64,000 nucleotides of DNA, taken from assembly GCF_013283645.1 (NCBI RefSeq), contig NZ_JABEKV010000002.1:193798-257797 (forward strand), given 5' to 3'. Source of the DNA: Sinorhizobium psoraleae. Lineage in GTDB: Bacteria > Pseudomonadota > Alphaproteobacteria > Rhizobiales > Rhizobiaceae. Below are positions 36,500 through 45,493 of the stretch, piece after piece (position 1 is the first letter of the stretch; each line of letters begins with the position of its first letter). The notes below the pieces were generated by a model. It worked only from the letters and a program-made list of their open reading frames with translations, had not been told where the DNA came from and searched no databases. The position numbers were made by a program, and so were the translations under genes.

Positions 36500-37096
36500 A
36501 TGCCCATTACAATTCTCGATGGTATCGTTCTCGGCGTCGCGCTGTTTTCGGCCATCCTCGCCATGGTCCGCGGATTCTCGCGCGAGGTTCTGTCGGTCGC
36601 GAGTTGGGTCGGCGCGGCGGCAGCGGCCTATTTCCTCTATCCGTACCTGCTGCCCTATGCCTCGCAATACACGAGCAGCGACACGGTCGCGATGATCGGT
36701 TCGGCCGCTGTGGTCTTCCTGGTCGCGCTCATCATCATTTCCTTCATTACGATGCGGATCGCCGATTTCATCATCGACAGCCGCATCGGCGCGCTCGACC
36801 GGACGCTCGGCTTTCTCTTCGGTGCCGCCCGCGGCATCCTGCTTGTCGTCGTCGCCATGCTGTTCTTCAACTGGCTGGTCGCGCCGCAACAGCAGCCGAT
36901 CTGGGTAACCCAGGCGAAGTCGAAGCCGCTGCTTGACAATCTCGGCAACAGGCTGATCGCGCTTTTGCCGGAAGAGGCCGACGCCACAATCCTCGACCGC
37001 CTTCGCGGCAAGGATGCGACGGGCGAAGGCGAACCCGAAACCCCTCCGGGCACGACCGAACAGCCCCCCGTCGAGGATGCGCCGACGAACGGCTGA
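36500..37096 (+). CDS. cvpA: CvpA family membrane protein
   Basis: This is a 198-residue inner-membrane protein with four hydrophobic segments. It begins MPITILDGIVLGVALFSAIL and includes MVRGFSREVLSVASWVGAA and DRTLGFLFGAARGILLV. CvpA proteins are needed for colicin V export in Escherichia coli and for envelope stress tolerance; the mechanism is unknown. The tail is acidic and Pro-rich. Start ATG 36500 has GTAAGGAC upstream; the longer frame runs through radA. It precedes purF, as in many proteobacteria. Confidence 0.93.
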   Translation: MPITILDGIVLGVALFSAILAMVRGFSREVLSVASWVGAAAAAYFLYPYLLPYASQYTSSDTVAMIGSAAVVFLVALIIISFITMRIADFIIDSRIGALDRTLGFLFGAARGILLVVVAMLFFNWLVAPQQQPIWVTQAKSKPLLDNLGNRLIALLPEEADATILDRLRGKDATGEGEPETPPGTTEQPPVEDAPTNG

Positions 37097-37115
37097 GGCA
37101 GACATCAGTTAGTGA

Positions 37116-37139
37116 CAAGGCCCGCTGCGCGGGCTTTGT
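37116..37139 (+). terminator. Terminator between cvpA and purF
   Basis: GCCCGC and GCGGGC form a stem around TGC, extended by ACAA/TTGT, and the downstream side is CTTTGTCC. It suggests that purF also has its own promoter. Confidence 0.7.
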
Positions 37140-37241
37140 CCATTTGGAATAACGCTTGCTAGTGTTTTCGGCTAAGATTGCTTGAAGACGGGCAGCCTGA
37201 TCACGATATGCGCACCGGCATGGAGCAAAGGCGAACTTGTG

Positions 37242-38732
37242 ATGACCGATCTCAGATCCAGTGAAATCCACGACGAACTCGATGGCGACACTCTGCACGA
37301 AGAGTGCGGAGTCTTCGGTATTCTCGGGCATCCGGATGCGGCCACCCTGACGGCACTTGGCTTGCACGCGCTCCAGCATCGCGGCCAGGAAGCGGCCGGT
37401 ATCGTCACCTTCGATGGCAAGCAGTTCTATACCGAAAAGCGTATGGGTCTCGTCGGAGATCACTATACGGACCCCGCAACACTGGCCAAGCTGCCAGGCT
37501 ATATTTCCATCGGGCATACGCGCTACTCGACGACCGGCGAGGTGGCGCTGCGCAACGTCCAGCCGCTCTTTGCCGAGCTTGAAGTCGGCGGCATCGCTAT
37601 CGCCCATAACGGCAACTTCACCAATGGGCTGACGCTCCGCCGCCAATTGATTGCAGACGGCGCGATATGTCAGTCGACCTCGGACACCGAAGTCGTCCTT
37701 CACCTCATCGCCCGCTCCAAGCAGACCTCCTCCTCCGATCGCTTCATCGACGCCATCCGCCAGATGGAAGGCGGCTATTCAATGCTGGCGATGACGCGCA
37801 CCAAGCTGATCGCCGCACGCGACCCGATCGGTATCCGCCCCCTCGTCATGGGCGAACTCGACGGCAAGCCGATCTTCTGTTCGGAAACCTGCGCGCTCGA
37901 CATCATCGGCGCCAAGTACATCCGTGATGTCGAGAACGGCGAAGTGGTCATTTGCGAGATCCAGCCGGACGGCTCGATCTCGATCGACGCACGCAAGCCG
38001 GAATCAACGCAGCCTGAAAAACTCTGCCTCTTCGAATATGTCTACTTCGCCCGCCCGGATTCGGTCGTCGGCGGTCGCAGCGTCTATGTGGCGCGCAAGA
38101 ACATGGGCGTCAATCTCGCCAAGGAAGCGCCCGTCGAGGCGGATGTGGTCGTTCCTGTGCCCGATGGCGGCACTCCGGCCGCGCTCGGCTATGCACAACA
38201 GAGTGGCATTCCCTTCGAATACGGCATCATCCGCAATCATTACGTCGGGCGGACCTTCATCGAGCCGACGCAGCAGATCCGCGCCTTCGGCGTCAAGCTG
38301 AAGCATTCGGCCAATCGCGCCATGATCGCCGGCAAGCGCGTCGTGCTCGTAGATGATTCCATCGTGCGCGGAACGACGTCGGTCAAGATCGTACAGATGA
38401 TCCGCGAAGCCGGTGCACGCGAAGTGCATATCCGCGTCGCCAGCCCGATGATCTTCCACCCGGACTTCTACGGAATCGATACGCCGGACCGCGACAAGTT
38501 GCTCGCCAACCAGCACGCCGACCTCGCCTCCATGTGCCGATTCATCGGCGCCGACTCGCTTGAATTCCTGTCGATCGATGGGCTTTATCAAGCCGTGGGC
38601 GGTGTTGCGCGCGATCCCAAGGCACCGCAATTCACCGATCATTACTTCACCGGTGACTACCCGACCCGCTTGCTCGACCAGGAAGGCGCAAGCAACGTCC
38701 GCAAACTCTCGGTTCTCGCCAGCAACGGATAA
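37242..38732 (+). CDS. purF: Amidophosphoribosyltransferase
   Basis: This is a 496-residue enzyme that converts PRPP and glutamine to phosphoribosylamine, the first step of purine synthesis. Cys22 (EECGVFGILG) is the N-terminal nucleophile of the glutaminase domain after removal of a short propeptide. HALQHRGQEAAGI follows. The PRPP-binding motif VVLVDDSIVRGTT lies near 366-378. I chose ATG 37242 to give the normal propeptide length. The SDR gene follows after ten bases. Confidence 0.96.
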   Translation: MTDLRSSEIHDELDGDTLHEECGVFGILGHPDAATLTALGLHALQHRGQEAAGIVTFDGKQFYTEKRMGLVGDHYTDPATLAKLPGYISIGHTRYSTTGEVALRNVQPLFAELEVGGIAIAHNGNFTNGLTLRRQLIADGAICQSTSDTEVVLHLIARSKQTSSSDRFIDAIRQMEGGYSMLAMTRTKLIAARDPIGIRPLVMGELDGKPIFCSETCALDIIGAKYIRDVENGEVVICEIQPDGSISIDARKPESTQPEKLCLFEYVYFARPDSVVGGRSVYVARKNMGVNLAKEAPVEADVVVPVPDGGTPAALGYAQQSGIPFEYGIIRNHYVGRTFIEPTQQIRAFGVKLKHSANRAMIAGKRVVLVDDSIVRGTTSVKIVQMIREAGAREVHIRVASPMIFHPDFYGIDTPDRDKLLANQHADLASMCRFIGADSLEFLSIDGLYQAVGGVARDPKAPQFTDHYFTGDYPTRLLDQEGASNVRKLSVLASNG

Positions 38733-38742
38733 AGACAACAAA

Positions 38743-39483
38743 ATGACGCCCAATCTGAAAGACCGGGTCGCCCTGGTTACCGGTGCATCGCGCGGTATCG
38801 GCTATTTCACCGCCCTCGAACTTGCCAAGGCTGGCGCGCACGTCATCGCCTGCGCACGCACGGTCGGCGGCCTCGAAGAACTGGACGATGCCATCAAGGC
38901 GATTGGCGGGTCGGCCACGCTCGTACCCTTCGACCTCGCGGATATGGCAGCGATCGACAAGCTTGGAGGCGCGATCCACGAGCGTTGGGGCAAACTCGAT
39001 ATCCTCGTTGCCAATGCCGGTGTGCTCGGCACGATTTCGCCGATCGGTCATGTCGAGGCCAAGGTGTTCGAAAAGGTGATGACGATCAACGTCACCGCGA
39101 CCTGGCGGCTGATCCGGTCCGTCGAGCCGTTGCTCGTCAAGTCCGATGCGGGCCGCGCGCTCATTCTCTCCTCCGGCGCTGCGCACAAGTGCAGGCCCTT
39201 CTGGGGGCCCTACTCTGCGTCCAAGGCGGCCGTGGAGGCACTGGCACGCACCTGGGCGCACGAAACTCAGCGACTGCCGCTTCGCATTCTCAGCGTCGAT
39301 CCCGGAGCGACGCGCACCGCAATGCGGGCGCAGGCGATGCCCGGCGAAGATCCGGCAACCCTGCCACATCCATCTGAAGTTGCGGCCGCGCTGATGCCGC
39401 TTCTCGGGCCTGACCAGACCGAAACCGGCAAACTTTTCGTCGTCCGCGAAAACAAGATCGTCGACTATCGGATGCCCGAATAA
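38743..39483 (+). CDS. Short-chain dehydrogenase/reductase
   Basis: This is a 246-residue classical SDR with VTGASRGIG at the nucleotide site, NAGVLG, the catalytic Ser in LILSSGAAH, and YSASKAAVEAL with Tyr and Lys. The proline-glycine motif is DPGATRTAM. The substrate is unknown. It sits ten bases after purF and probably shares its transcript, an arrangement typical of rhizobia. Two hairpins follow, the second with a T-rich tail. Confidence 0.9.
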   Translation: MTPNLKDRVALVTGASRGIGYFTALELAKAGAHVIACARTVGGLEELDDAIKAIGGSATLVPFDLADMAAIDKLGGAIHERWGKLDILVANAGVLGTISPIGHVEAKVFEKVMTINVTATWRLIRSVEPLLVKSDAGRALILSSGAAHKCRPFWGPYSASKAAVEALARTWAHETQRLPLRILSVDPGATRTAMRAQAMPGEDPATLPHPSEVAAALMPLLGPDQTETGKLFVVRENKIVDYRMPE

Positions 39484-39506
39484 TGGGGAATCCTTGTGTT
39501 ACAGGG

Positions 39507-39528
39507 GCGTTTCAATGTTTTGAAACGC
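39507..39528 (+). other. Hairpin downstream of the SDR gene
   Basis: GCGTTTCA (39507-39514) and TGAAACGC (39521-39528) form a perfect stem with a six-base loop. There is no T-run after it. It precedes the main terminator by about 25 bases and may help to stabilise the 3' end. Confidence 0.5.
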
Positions 39529-39551
39529 TCCGGCAATCGAAGCCAAAAATT

Positions 39552-39587
39552 AAGCCACCACGGTGATCCGCGGTGGCTTTCTTCTTT
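39552..39587 (+). terminator. Terminator of the purF-SDR unit
   Basis: AAGCCACC and GGTGGCTT form a stem, followed by TCTTCTTTC. Because pssA converges from the right, it may serve both strands. Confidence 0.75.
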
Positions 39588-39604
39588 CATGGCGATGCTT
39601 GTGC

Positions 39605-40477
39605 CTAATCGTTGTCGCCGGGCAGTCCATCGCCTCCCTGCGCCGGATGGGCCGGCCAGTCGCCATATTTGCGCTGCCAGGATCGGGCGCCGAAGGGCAG
39701 GCTGATCAGATAGGCGAGCGCCGTCACCACCATCGTTTCCCAGGTATAGGTCATCAGCGTCGCGACGTAGAACACGACAACGAGAATGGCGGGCAGGACG
39801 AGATCGCGGCGCAGACGGCTGTTCTCCGACTTGCCGGACCAGACCGGCAGACGGCTGACCAGAAGGAAGGCGATGAGCACCGTATAGGCGGCCGCGATGA
39901 GCGCAAACAGCCGCTCCGGCGCAAGGCCGAGCAGGCCGAGATAGACCGGCAACAGCACCAACATGGCCCCCGCCGGCGCCGGAACGCCGACGAAATATTC
40001 AGACTGCCAGGATGCCTTGACCTGGCGCTCGGCCATGACGTTGAAGCGCGCCAATCGCAACCCAGTGGCGATGGCGTAGATCAAGGCGGCGATCCAGCCG
40101 ATCGACCGCGCCTGGTCGAGCACGAAAACATAAAGAACCAGTGCCGGAGCGACGCCGAAATTGATGATGTCCGCAAGCGAATCCATCTGGCCGCCGAAGC
40201 TCGATGTCGCCTTGAGCAGGCGGGCGACCCGTCCGTCGATACCGTCGAGGAATGCAGCGAACAGTACCATAGCGACGGCAAGCTCGACGCGGTTCTCGAA
40301 GGCAAGCCGGATGCCGGAAAGGCCCGCACAGATCGCCAGCACAGTGATCATGTTGGGGATCATCAGGCGCAGCGGAATTTCGCGCAGACGCGGCCCGCGC
40401 GCCTTGTCGTTCGATCCCTCACCCTCCGCTGCCGATTGCATTGCTTCTGTCGGCTTTTCCTGCTGAGGCTCTTCCAT
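39605..40477 (-). CDS. pssA: CDP-diacylglycerol-serine O-phosphatidyltransferase
   Basis: This is a 290-residue membrane enzyme of the CDP-alcohol phosphotransferase type (type II PssA). It makes phosphatidylserine from CDP-diacylglycerol and serine. The family motif is present as DGIDGRVARLL followed by GGQMDSLAD (D-G-x2-G-R-x-A-R ... D-S-x-x-D). About seven hydrophobic segments surround it, and the N-terminal 30 residues are hydrophilic. ATG 40477 with GGAG five bases upstream is preferred to a longer frame. It follows psd by ten bases, so the two steps of phosphatidylethanolamine synthesis share a transcript. Confidence 0.95.
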   Translation of the reverse strand: MEEPQQEKPTEAMQSAAEGEGSNDKARGPRLREIPLRLMIPNMITVLAICAGLSGIRLAFENRVELAVAMVLFAAFLDGIDGRVARLLKATSSFGGQMDSLADIINFGVAPALVLYVFVLDQARSIGWIAALIYAIATGLRLARFNVMAERQVKASWQSEYFVGVPAPAGAMLVLLPVYLGLLGLAPERLFALIAAAYTVLIAFLLVSRLPVWSGKSENSRLRRDLVLPAILVVVFYVATLMTYTWETMVVTALAYLISLPFGARSWQRKYGDWPAHPAQGGDGLPGDND

Positions 40478-40487
40478 GATCGCTCCT

Positions 40488-41186
40488 TTATGACCGGCGG
40501 CTGATGACCGGCCCCTTCGCGGAGCCGAATTCAGCAAGCACCGTTTCGCCGGCGACTGCGGTCTGGCCGAGGCTGACGCGCGGTTCGGCCCCTTCCGGCA
40601 GAAATACGTCGAGGCGAGAGCCGAACCGGATGAGACCGAAGCGCTCGCCCGCTTCAAGCGGCGCGTTTTCCGCCGTCCAGCAGAGAATGCGCCGCGCCAC
40701 CAGCCCGGCAATCTGGACTACACCGATTTCGCCGTGCTTCGTCTCGATGACGAGGCCATTGCGTTCGTTCTCGTGGCTGGCCTTGTCGAGCTCGGCATTT
40801 ACGAACCTGCCGGCCCGATAGGCGACGCGGCGCACGGACCCGCTCATCGGCGCGCGGTTCACATGGCAGTTGAAGACGTTCATGAAAACCGAAATGCGGA
40901 GCATCGGCGTCGATCCCAGGCCTAGTTCATCCGGCGGGGTAACCACTGCAATCGAGGAGACGCGACCGTCAGCCGGGCTGATGACGAGATCGTCGTCGAT
41001 CGGTGTCATGCGTTCGGGATCGCGGAAGAAATAGGCGCACCAGGCGGTCAACAGGAAGCCGATCCACATCAGCGGCTCCCACAGCAAGCCAAGCACCAGC
41101 GACACAACGAAGAAAATCGCGATGAAGCGATAACCTTCCTTGTGCACCGGAACGAGCGTGTTACGCACCGTGTTGACCAAGCTCAT
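40488..41186 (-). CDS. psd: Phosphatidylserine decarboxylase proenzyme
   Basis: This is a 232-residue short-type decarboxylase that converts phosphatidylserine to phosphatidylethanolamine. It is made as a proenzyme; the self-cleavage site is the Gly-Ser pair of [12 protein letters not shown] near the C-terminus, which yields the pyruvoyl group. The N-terminal 60 residues hold two hydrophobic segments. [11 protein letters not shown] and [10 protein letters not shown] are further family blocks. GGAG lies eight bases before the start. It is the first gene of the psd-pssA pair. Confidence 0.95.
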   Translation of the reverse strand: MSLVNTVRNTLVPVHKEGYRFIAIFFVVSLVLGLLWEPLMWIGFLLTAWCAYFFRDPERMTPIDDDLVISPADGRVSSIAVVTPPDELGLGSTPMLRISVFMNVFNCHVNRAPMSGSVRRVAYRAGRFVNAELDKASHENERNGLVIETKHGEIGVVQIAGLVARRILCWTAENAPLEAGERFGLIRFGSRLDVFLPEGAEPRVSLGQTAVAGETVLAEFGSAKGPVISRRS

Positions 41187-41220
41187 GAACTCTACTCCAG
41201 ATTTGACGTGGAAGGTGACC

Positions 41221-41326
41221 TACAGCGCGTGCGTCTTTTCAGACACACAAAGATCGCTGTAGCACTTTGAATTGCTGCATGTTTTTATCCTCAAAATCGG
41301 GCCCGATTTTAGGGAAACATGCAGTA
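41221..41326. repeat. Dispersed palindromic element, full copy in inverted orientation
   Basis: The order is reversed relative to the copy at 43310. The GTGCGTCT/AGACACAC hairpin comes first, then CGCTGTAGCACTTTGAATTG, then the long palindrome CTGCATGTTT ... AAAATCGGGCCCGATTTT ... AAACATGCAG. The copy lies between psd and the ABC exporter gene. Confidence 0.8.
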
Positions 41327-41393
41327 GCGCGAATCCAGGAGTCCGGCAACGTCGAAGCCGCAAACAATGGCGCCGCGCACTCACCTGTCATAG

Positions 41394-43286
41394 TCAAGCA
41401 GCCGGCTGACCTCGGTCGACGATACCGAGGTCGTCGCTCTCGCGCACCCGCTTCAACTGCTCTTCCGCCTGTGTTGCCTCGCGCTGGCGGCTCCACATGG
41501 AAGCGTAAAGGCCATCGCGGTCGATCAGTTCCCCGTGCGTGCCGCGCTCCGCGATGACCCCGTCCTTGACGACGATGATCTCATCCGCATGAATGACCGT
41601 CGATAGACGGTGGGCGATGACGAGCGTCGTGCGGTTGCGGGACACGACGTCCAATGCCGCCTGAATTTCCTGCTCCGTCTTGGTATCGAGCGCGGATGTC
41701 GCCTCATCGAGGATCAAAATCGGCGGCGCCTTCAGGATCGTGCGGGCGATCGCCACGCGCTGCTTCTCGCCACCTGAAAGTTTCAGCCCGCGTTCACCGA
41801 CCATGGCGCGGAACCCCTCCGGCAGGCCGCGAATGAAATCGGCGATCTGCGCCGCTTCGGCGGCCGCCTCGACCTCGGAGTCGGACGCCTCGACGCGACC
41901 GTAGCGAATATTGTAGGCGATCGTATCGTTGAAGAGCACGGTATCCTGCGGCACCATGCCGATCACCGCGCGCAAGCTTTTCTGCGTCACATCACGAACG
42001 TCCTGCCCGTCGATGGTAATCGATCCCTCTTGGACGTCGTAGAAGCGGTAGAGCAGCCGCGACAATGTCGATTTGCCCGCTCCCGATGGCCCAACGACCG
42101 CAACCGTCTTGCCGGCGGGAACGTCAAACGAGATCCCTTTGAGGATCGGACGGGCAGGATCGTAGGCGAAACGCACGTTCCTGAAGGCAATAGCGCCACG
42201 GTCGATCGTCAGTTCCTTCGCATTCGGGTGATCGACGACCTCCGCCTGAACATCGAGCAGATCGAACATGTGCTCGATGTCGGTCAGGCCTTGCCGGATT
42301 TCGCGATAAACGAAACCGATGAAGTTCAGCGGAATGGCAAGCTGGATCAGCATCGCGTTGACGAAGACGAAATCACCGATCGTCTGGTCGCCGCGCTGTA
42401 CGGCGAGCGCCGATATCGTCATCATGACCGCGGTGCCCGCGCCGAAGATCAGCGCCTGGCCGAAGTTCAGCCAGCCGAGCGACGTCCAGACCTGGGTCGC
42501 GGCGCGTTCGTAGCGTTCCATTGACCTGTCGAACCGCTTTGCCTCCATCTCTTCGTTGCCGAAATACTTGACGGTTTCGAAGTTGAGAAGCGAGTCGATC
42601 GCCTTGGTGTTCGCGTCGGTGTCGCTGTCGTTCATCGAACGGCGAATGGCAATGCGCCAGTCACTGGCGCGCACCGTGAACCAGATGTAGAGCCAGACCG
42701 TCACCGCCGTCACGAAGAGATAGCTGAAGCCGTAGCCCCACCAGAAGATCACCGCCGTCAGCAGGAACTCGATAAGCGTCGGAACGCTGTTCAGGATCGT
42801 AAAACGGACGATCGTTTCGATGCCCTTGGTTCCGCGCTCGATGATACGCGAAAGCCCGCCCGTGCGCCGCTCGAGATGAAAGCGGAGCGAAAGCTGATGC
42901 ATGTGGACGAAGGTTCTGTAGGCGAGTTGCCGCACGGCGTGCTGACCCACGCTCGCAAACAATGCATCACGCAACTGGTTCAGGCCCGCCTGCAGCAGAC
43001 GCGCAAGATTATAGGCGAGCACCAACATGACCGCGCCGGTCAAAAATTGCGGCAGGGAGGCCAGCGCGTCCGGCCTGCTGTTGAGGGCATCGGTTGCCCA
43101 CTTGAAAAAGTAGGGAACAAGAATAAGGACGACCTTCGCGATCACGAGGATCACCGTCGCCCAGACGACCCGCAACTTCAGATCCGCGCGATCTGCCGGC
43201 CACATGTAGGGCCAGAGGTTCACAATGGTCTCTAACGGATTGCTCGTGCTGGCAGAAACCGTCTTTTTCTGGTTTTGGGATGCCAC
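41394..43286 (-). CDS. Atm1-type ABC half-transporter
   Basis: This is a 630-residue inner-membrane exporter with an N-terminal six-helix domain (about 35-330) and a nucleotide-binding domain with Walker [10 protein letters not shown], signature LSGGEKQR and Walker B ILILDEATSAL. Blocks such as FKWATDALNSR, ERGTKGIETIVRF and MVPQDTVLFNDTIAYNIRYG match the ABCB7/Atm1 group, which exports glutathione-linked sulfur or metal species. The substrate is inferred. It starts with GTG 43286 (GGAA six bases upstream). Confidence 0.9.
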   Translation of the reverse strand: MASQNQKKTVSASTSNPLETIVNLWPYMWPADRADLKLRVVWATVILVIAKVVLILVPYFFKWATDALNSRPDALASLPQFLTGAVMLVLAYNLARLLQAGLNQLRDALFASVGQHAVRQLAYRTFVHMHQLSLRFHLERRTGGLSRIIERGTKGIETIVRFTILNSVPTLIEFLLTAVIFWWGYGFSYLFVTAVTVWLYIWFTVRASDWRIAIRRSMNDSDTDANTKAIDSLLNFETVKYFGNEEMEAKRFDRSMERYERAATQVWTSLGWLNFGQALIFGAGTAVMMTISALAVQRGDQTIGDFVFVNAMLIQLAIPLNFIGFVYREIRQGLTDIEHMFDLLDVQAEVVDHPNAKELTIDRGAIAFRNVRFAYDPARPILKGISFDVPAGKTVAVVGPSGAGKSTLSRLLYRFYDVQEGSITIDGQDVRDVTQKSLRAVIGMVPQDTVLFNDTIAYNIRYGRVEASDSEVEAAAEAAQIADFIRGLPEGFRAMVGERGLKLSGGEKQRVAIARTILKAPPILILDEATSALDTKTEQEIQAALDVVSRNRTTLVIAHRLSTVIHADEIIVVKDGVIAERGTHGELIDRDGLYASMWSRQREATQAEEQLKRVRESDDLGIVDRGQPAA

Positions 43287-43309
43287 GTCTCGTTCCGTTT
43301 CCAGTTCTG

Positions 43310-43412
43310 CTGCATGTTTCCTTAAATCGGAACCGATTTAAGGATTAAACATGCAGCAATTCAAAGTGCTGCAGCGTCCTTTGTGCGTCTGAAACGACGC
43401 ACGGCGCTGCAG
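43310..43412. repeat. Dispersed palindromic element, best-preserved copy
   Basis: Hairpin 1 is CTGCATGTTTCC ... TTAAATCGG/CCGATTTAA ... GGATTAAACATGCAG. A bridge, CAATTCAAAGTG, follows. Hairpin 2 is CTGCAGCG ... TGTGCGTC around TGAAAC, then GACGCACGGCGCTGCAG. The total length is about 100 bases. It lies between the ABC exporter start and the LysM gene. Confidence 0.85.
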
Positions 43413-43421
43413 ATCGTCAAT

Positions 43422-43450
43422 GAAAAGCGGCGCCTTTTTGGAGACGCCGC
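43422..43450 (-). terminator. Terminator of the LysM-protein gene
   Basis: On the minus strand GCGGCG and CGCCGC pair around a 12-base loop and are followed by TTTTC. It lies about 70 bases after the LysM gene stop. Confidence 0.65.
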
Positions 43451-43520
43451 GTTTGCTGACAAATCAGATAGGCTCGCATGCTCCTCGCCGCAATGGAATC
43501 GCGGCCAAAAAGGCGGGCTA

Positions 43521-45242
43521 TTATTCGTGCTTCACGTGCTTGCGATGCATTTCCCGCGATTCGTCCTCGGACATCGCTTCGTCGGGAACACCGAAAACCT
43601 GGCCCGGACGGATCAAGTCGGGATTTTCGATCTGCTCCCGATTGGCAAGATAGATCGTCGTATAGCGAACCCCTGCCCCATAGACCCGGCGCGAAATCTG
43701 CCAGAGAGTGTCGCCGCGGCGGATGATGACCGAAGTCTTGCTCTCCTTGAGCGGAGCCTGCTCGATCATCGTGGGTTGTCCAGGCGCCTCGACGGATGCT
43801 GCGGCCGTCGCCTCGTCGGTCGCGGGCGCTGCCGCAGCGCTGCCAGCACCTTCGGCCATCGACGGCTCCGACGGCTTGGCGGTGTCCGTAGCCGTCTCGG
43901 CGTCAGGCCTGACAACTGCCTCGGCAACAGCACTCTGCCGCGTCAGCGCGGGGCCGACCGTGCCCTCGACCTTTGTCAGGGCTGCAGCGACGCTGGCCGG
44001 GTCCCGCTGGGAAGACTTGAGTACCGTCAGTGCATCGGCGGCCGCCTTGGAAGCCTCTGCGGCGGCCGTCGCCAGCGCCCGGTTCTCATTGTCCGCCGGC
44101 TTGAAGTCCGCGAGCGACTGGAGGGCGAATTCCGTCGCCGAGCGGGCCGCCGCAAGCTGCTCGGCAGTGGGCCGTTTGCCATCGGCGAAAAGTCCCCTCA
44201 GCAGGGCAAGCGCCTTGCCCGCTTCAGCCTTCAAGCGGTCGAGCCCGTCGCTCGCCGCCGCAGCCTGCGGACCGGCGACGGCGGAAACCTGCGTCCCCGC
44301 CGGCCTGTCGAAGGGCACGGAAGCGCGCATCGCAACCTTAACCCCGTCCTCGTTCAGCATGTCGGCCCGGATGATGTGGCTGCCGACCGCCAGGTCGATC
44401 GTGCCATCAACGACGAATTTACCCTTCTCGTCGGCCTTCATCTCGCCGACGAACTTGTCGTCGGCATAAATGCGTACCAATGCGCCGGGCTTGGCGTTGC
44501 CCGCAACGAACATCGTTCCGCCCTCAATCTCGACAGCGGTGACCTGAAGACCCGCAACGCCAGAGGGTTTGGCCGGCGTCCCGAGCGTGCCTGCAGGCTT
44601 GTCCGCTTGCTCCGCATTCGGCTGAACTGCGGCCATCGCCGGCTCTTCATCGATCTTCGGCGTCGTGATCAGGCGGCTCGCTTCACCAGGTTTGGATACC
44701 ATCGCCAGCAACTGGCCGCTGGCGTCCTTCGGCACGGACACTGTCGCCACTTCCTCGGACGTCTTGGTCGCGCCGCCTGCACCGACGCTGCGCAGGGTCA
44801 GCTGGTGGTCGCCGGCAACAAGCGGTTTGTCGAAGACGGCAGCGAAGTCCCCGGCGGCCCCGACGTCGGCCGTGCCGATAATCGTGTTGCCGTTGAGAAT
44901 TTCGAGTTTGGTCCCGGGCTGGGCACGTCCCGCAACGACGGTCGACCCATCGGGTTCGACGCGAAGGATGTCGAAGCCCGGAACAGTCCAGTTCGCTGGA
45001 TCGGACGCGTCGGCAGCCTTGTTGCCCGTGACATTCGCCGCCGCCTGTCCTTCCGGTGCGGTCGGGGTGGTTTCGACCTTGGCCGCTGGCTTGGTCTCGG
45101 CCGGTTGACCACCACTGGCGGTTGGCTTTGCTGTCTGTTCCTTGCCGTCGTCACGCAGATTTGGCTGGACCACGAAAACCATCAATGCGGTCGCGGCCGC
45201 CAAAACACTCAGCGCCACCCAGCCGGCTTTGTTCTTCATCAT
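43521..45242 (-). CDS. Membrane-anchored LysM-domain protein with Ig-like repeats
   Basis: This is a protein of about 573 residues. One N-terminal membrane segment (WVALSVLAAATALMVFVV) anchors a long Ala/Pro/Glu-rich periplasmic part. Two Ig-like or carboxypeptidase-regulatory-like repeats are visible (VVAGRAQPGTKLEILNG and MFVAGNAKPGALVRIYAD). A C-terminal LysM domain (IIRRGDTLWQISRRVYG ... NPDLIRPGQVF) should bind peptidoglycan. I use ATG 45242 with GGAG six bases upstream; the next ATG is equally possible. The role is probably envelope-structural, and it is unproven. Confidence 0.85.
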   Translation of the reverse strand: MMKNKAGWVALSVLAAATALMVFVVQPNLRDDGKEQTAKPTASGGQPAETKPAAKVETTPTAPEGQAAANVTGNKAADASDPANWTVPGFDILRVEPDGSTVVAGRAQPGTKLEILNGNTIIGTADVGAAGDFAAVFDKPLVAGDHQLTLRSVGAGGATKTSEEVATVSVPKDASGQLLAMVSKPGEASRLITTPKIDEEPAMAAVQPNAEQADKPAGTLGTPAKPSGVAGLQVTAVEIEGGTMFVAGNAKPGALVRIYADDKFVGEMKADEKGKFVVDGTIDLAVGSHIIRADMLNEDGVKVAMRASVPFDRPAGTQVSAVAGPQAAAASDGLDRLKAEAGKALALLRGLFADGKRPTAEQLAAARSATEFALQSLADFKPADNENRALATAAAEASKAAADALTVLKSSQRDPASVAAALTKVEGTVGPALTRQSAVAEAVVRPDAETATDTAKPSEPSMAEGAGSAAAAPATDEATAAASVEAPGQPTMIEQAPLKESKTSVIIRRGDTLWQISRRVYGAGVRYTTIYLANREQIENPDLIRPGQVFGVPDEAMSEDESREMHRKHVKHE

Positions 45243-45493
45243 GCTACTCTCCACACGGAGCGGAGCAATACAACGCCCCGCGCATGCCCGTTTTTATCGC
45301 CCTGCAGCGCGGGCCTTTTTCGCCATTATAGCGCAACAACGGCCTGCACGTCCGAATTCTTCAACGTATTACTGAAATTGCTAACGTTTCCTATAGTTTC
45401 ATACAAGCTCCCGCATCTTATGTGGGGCTCACTGCCGCAGCTTTTTCCCTCATTTTTCTTGACCGATGCTGCGCTGCAATGTCTTTTGGCTCC

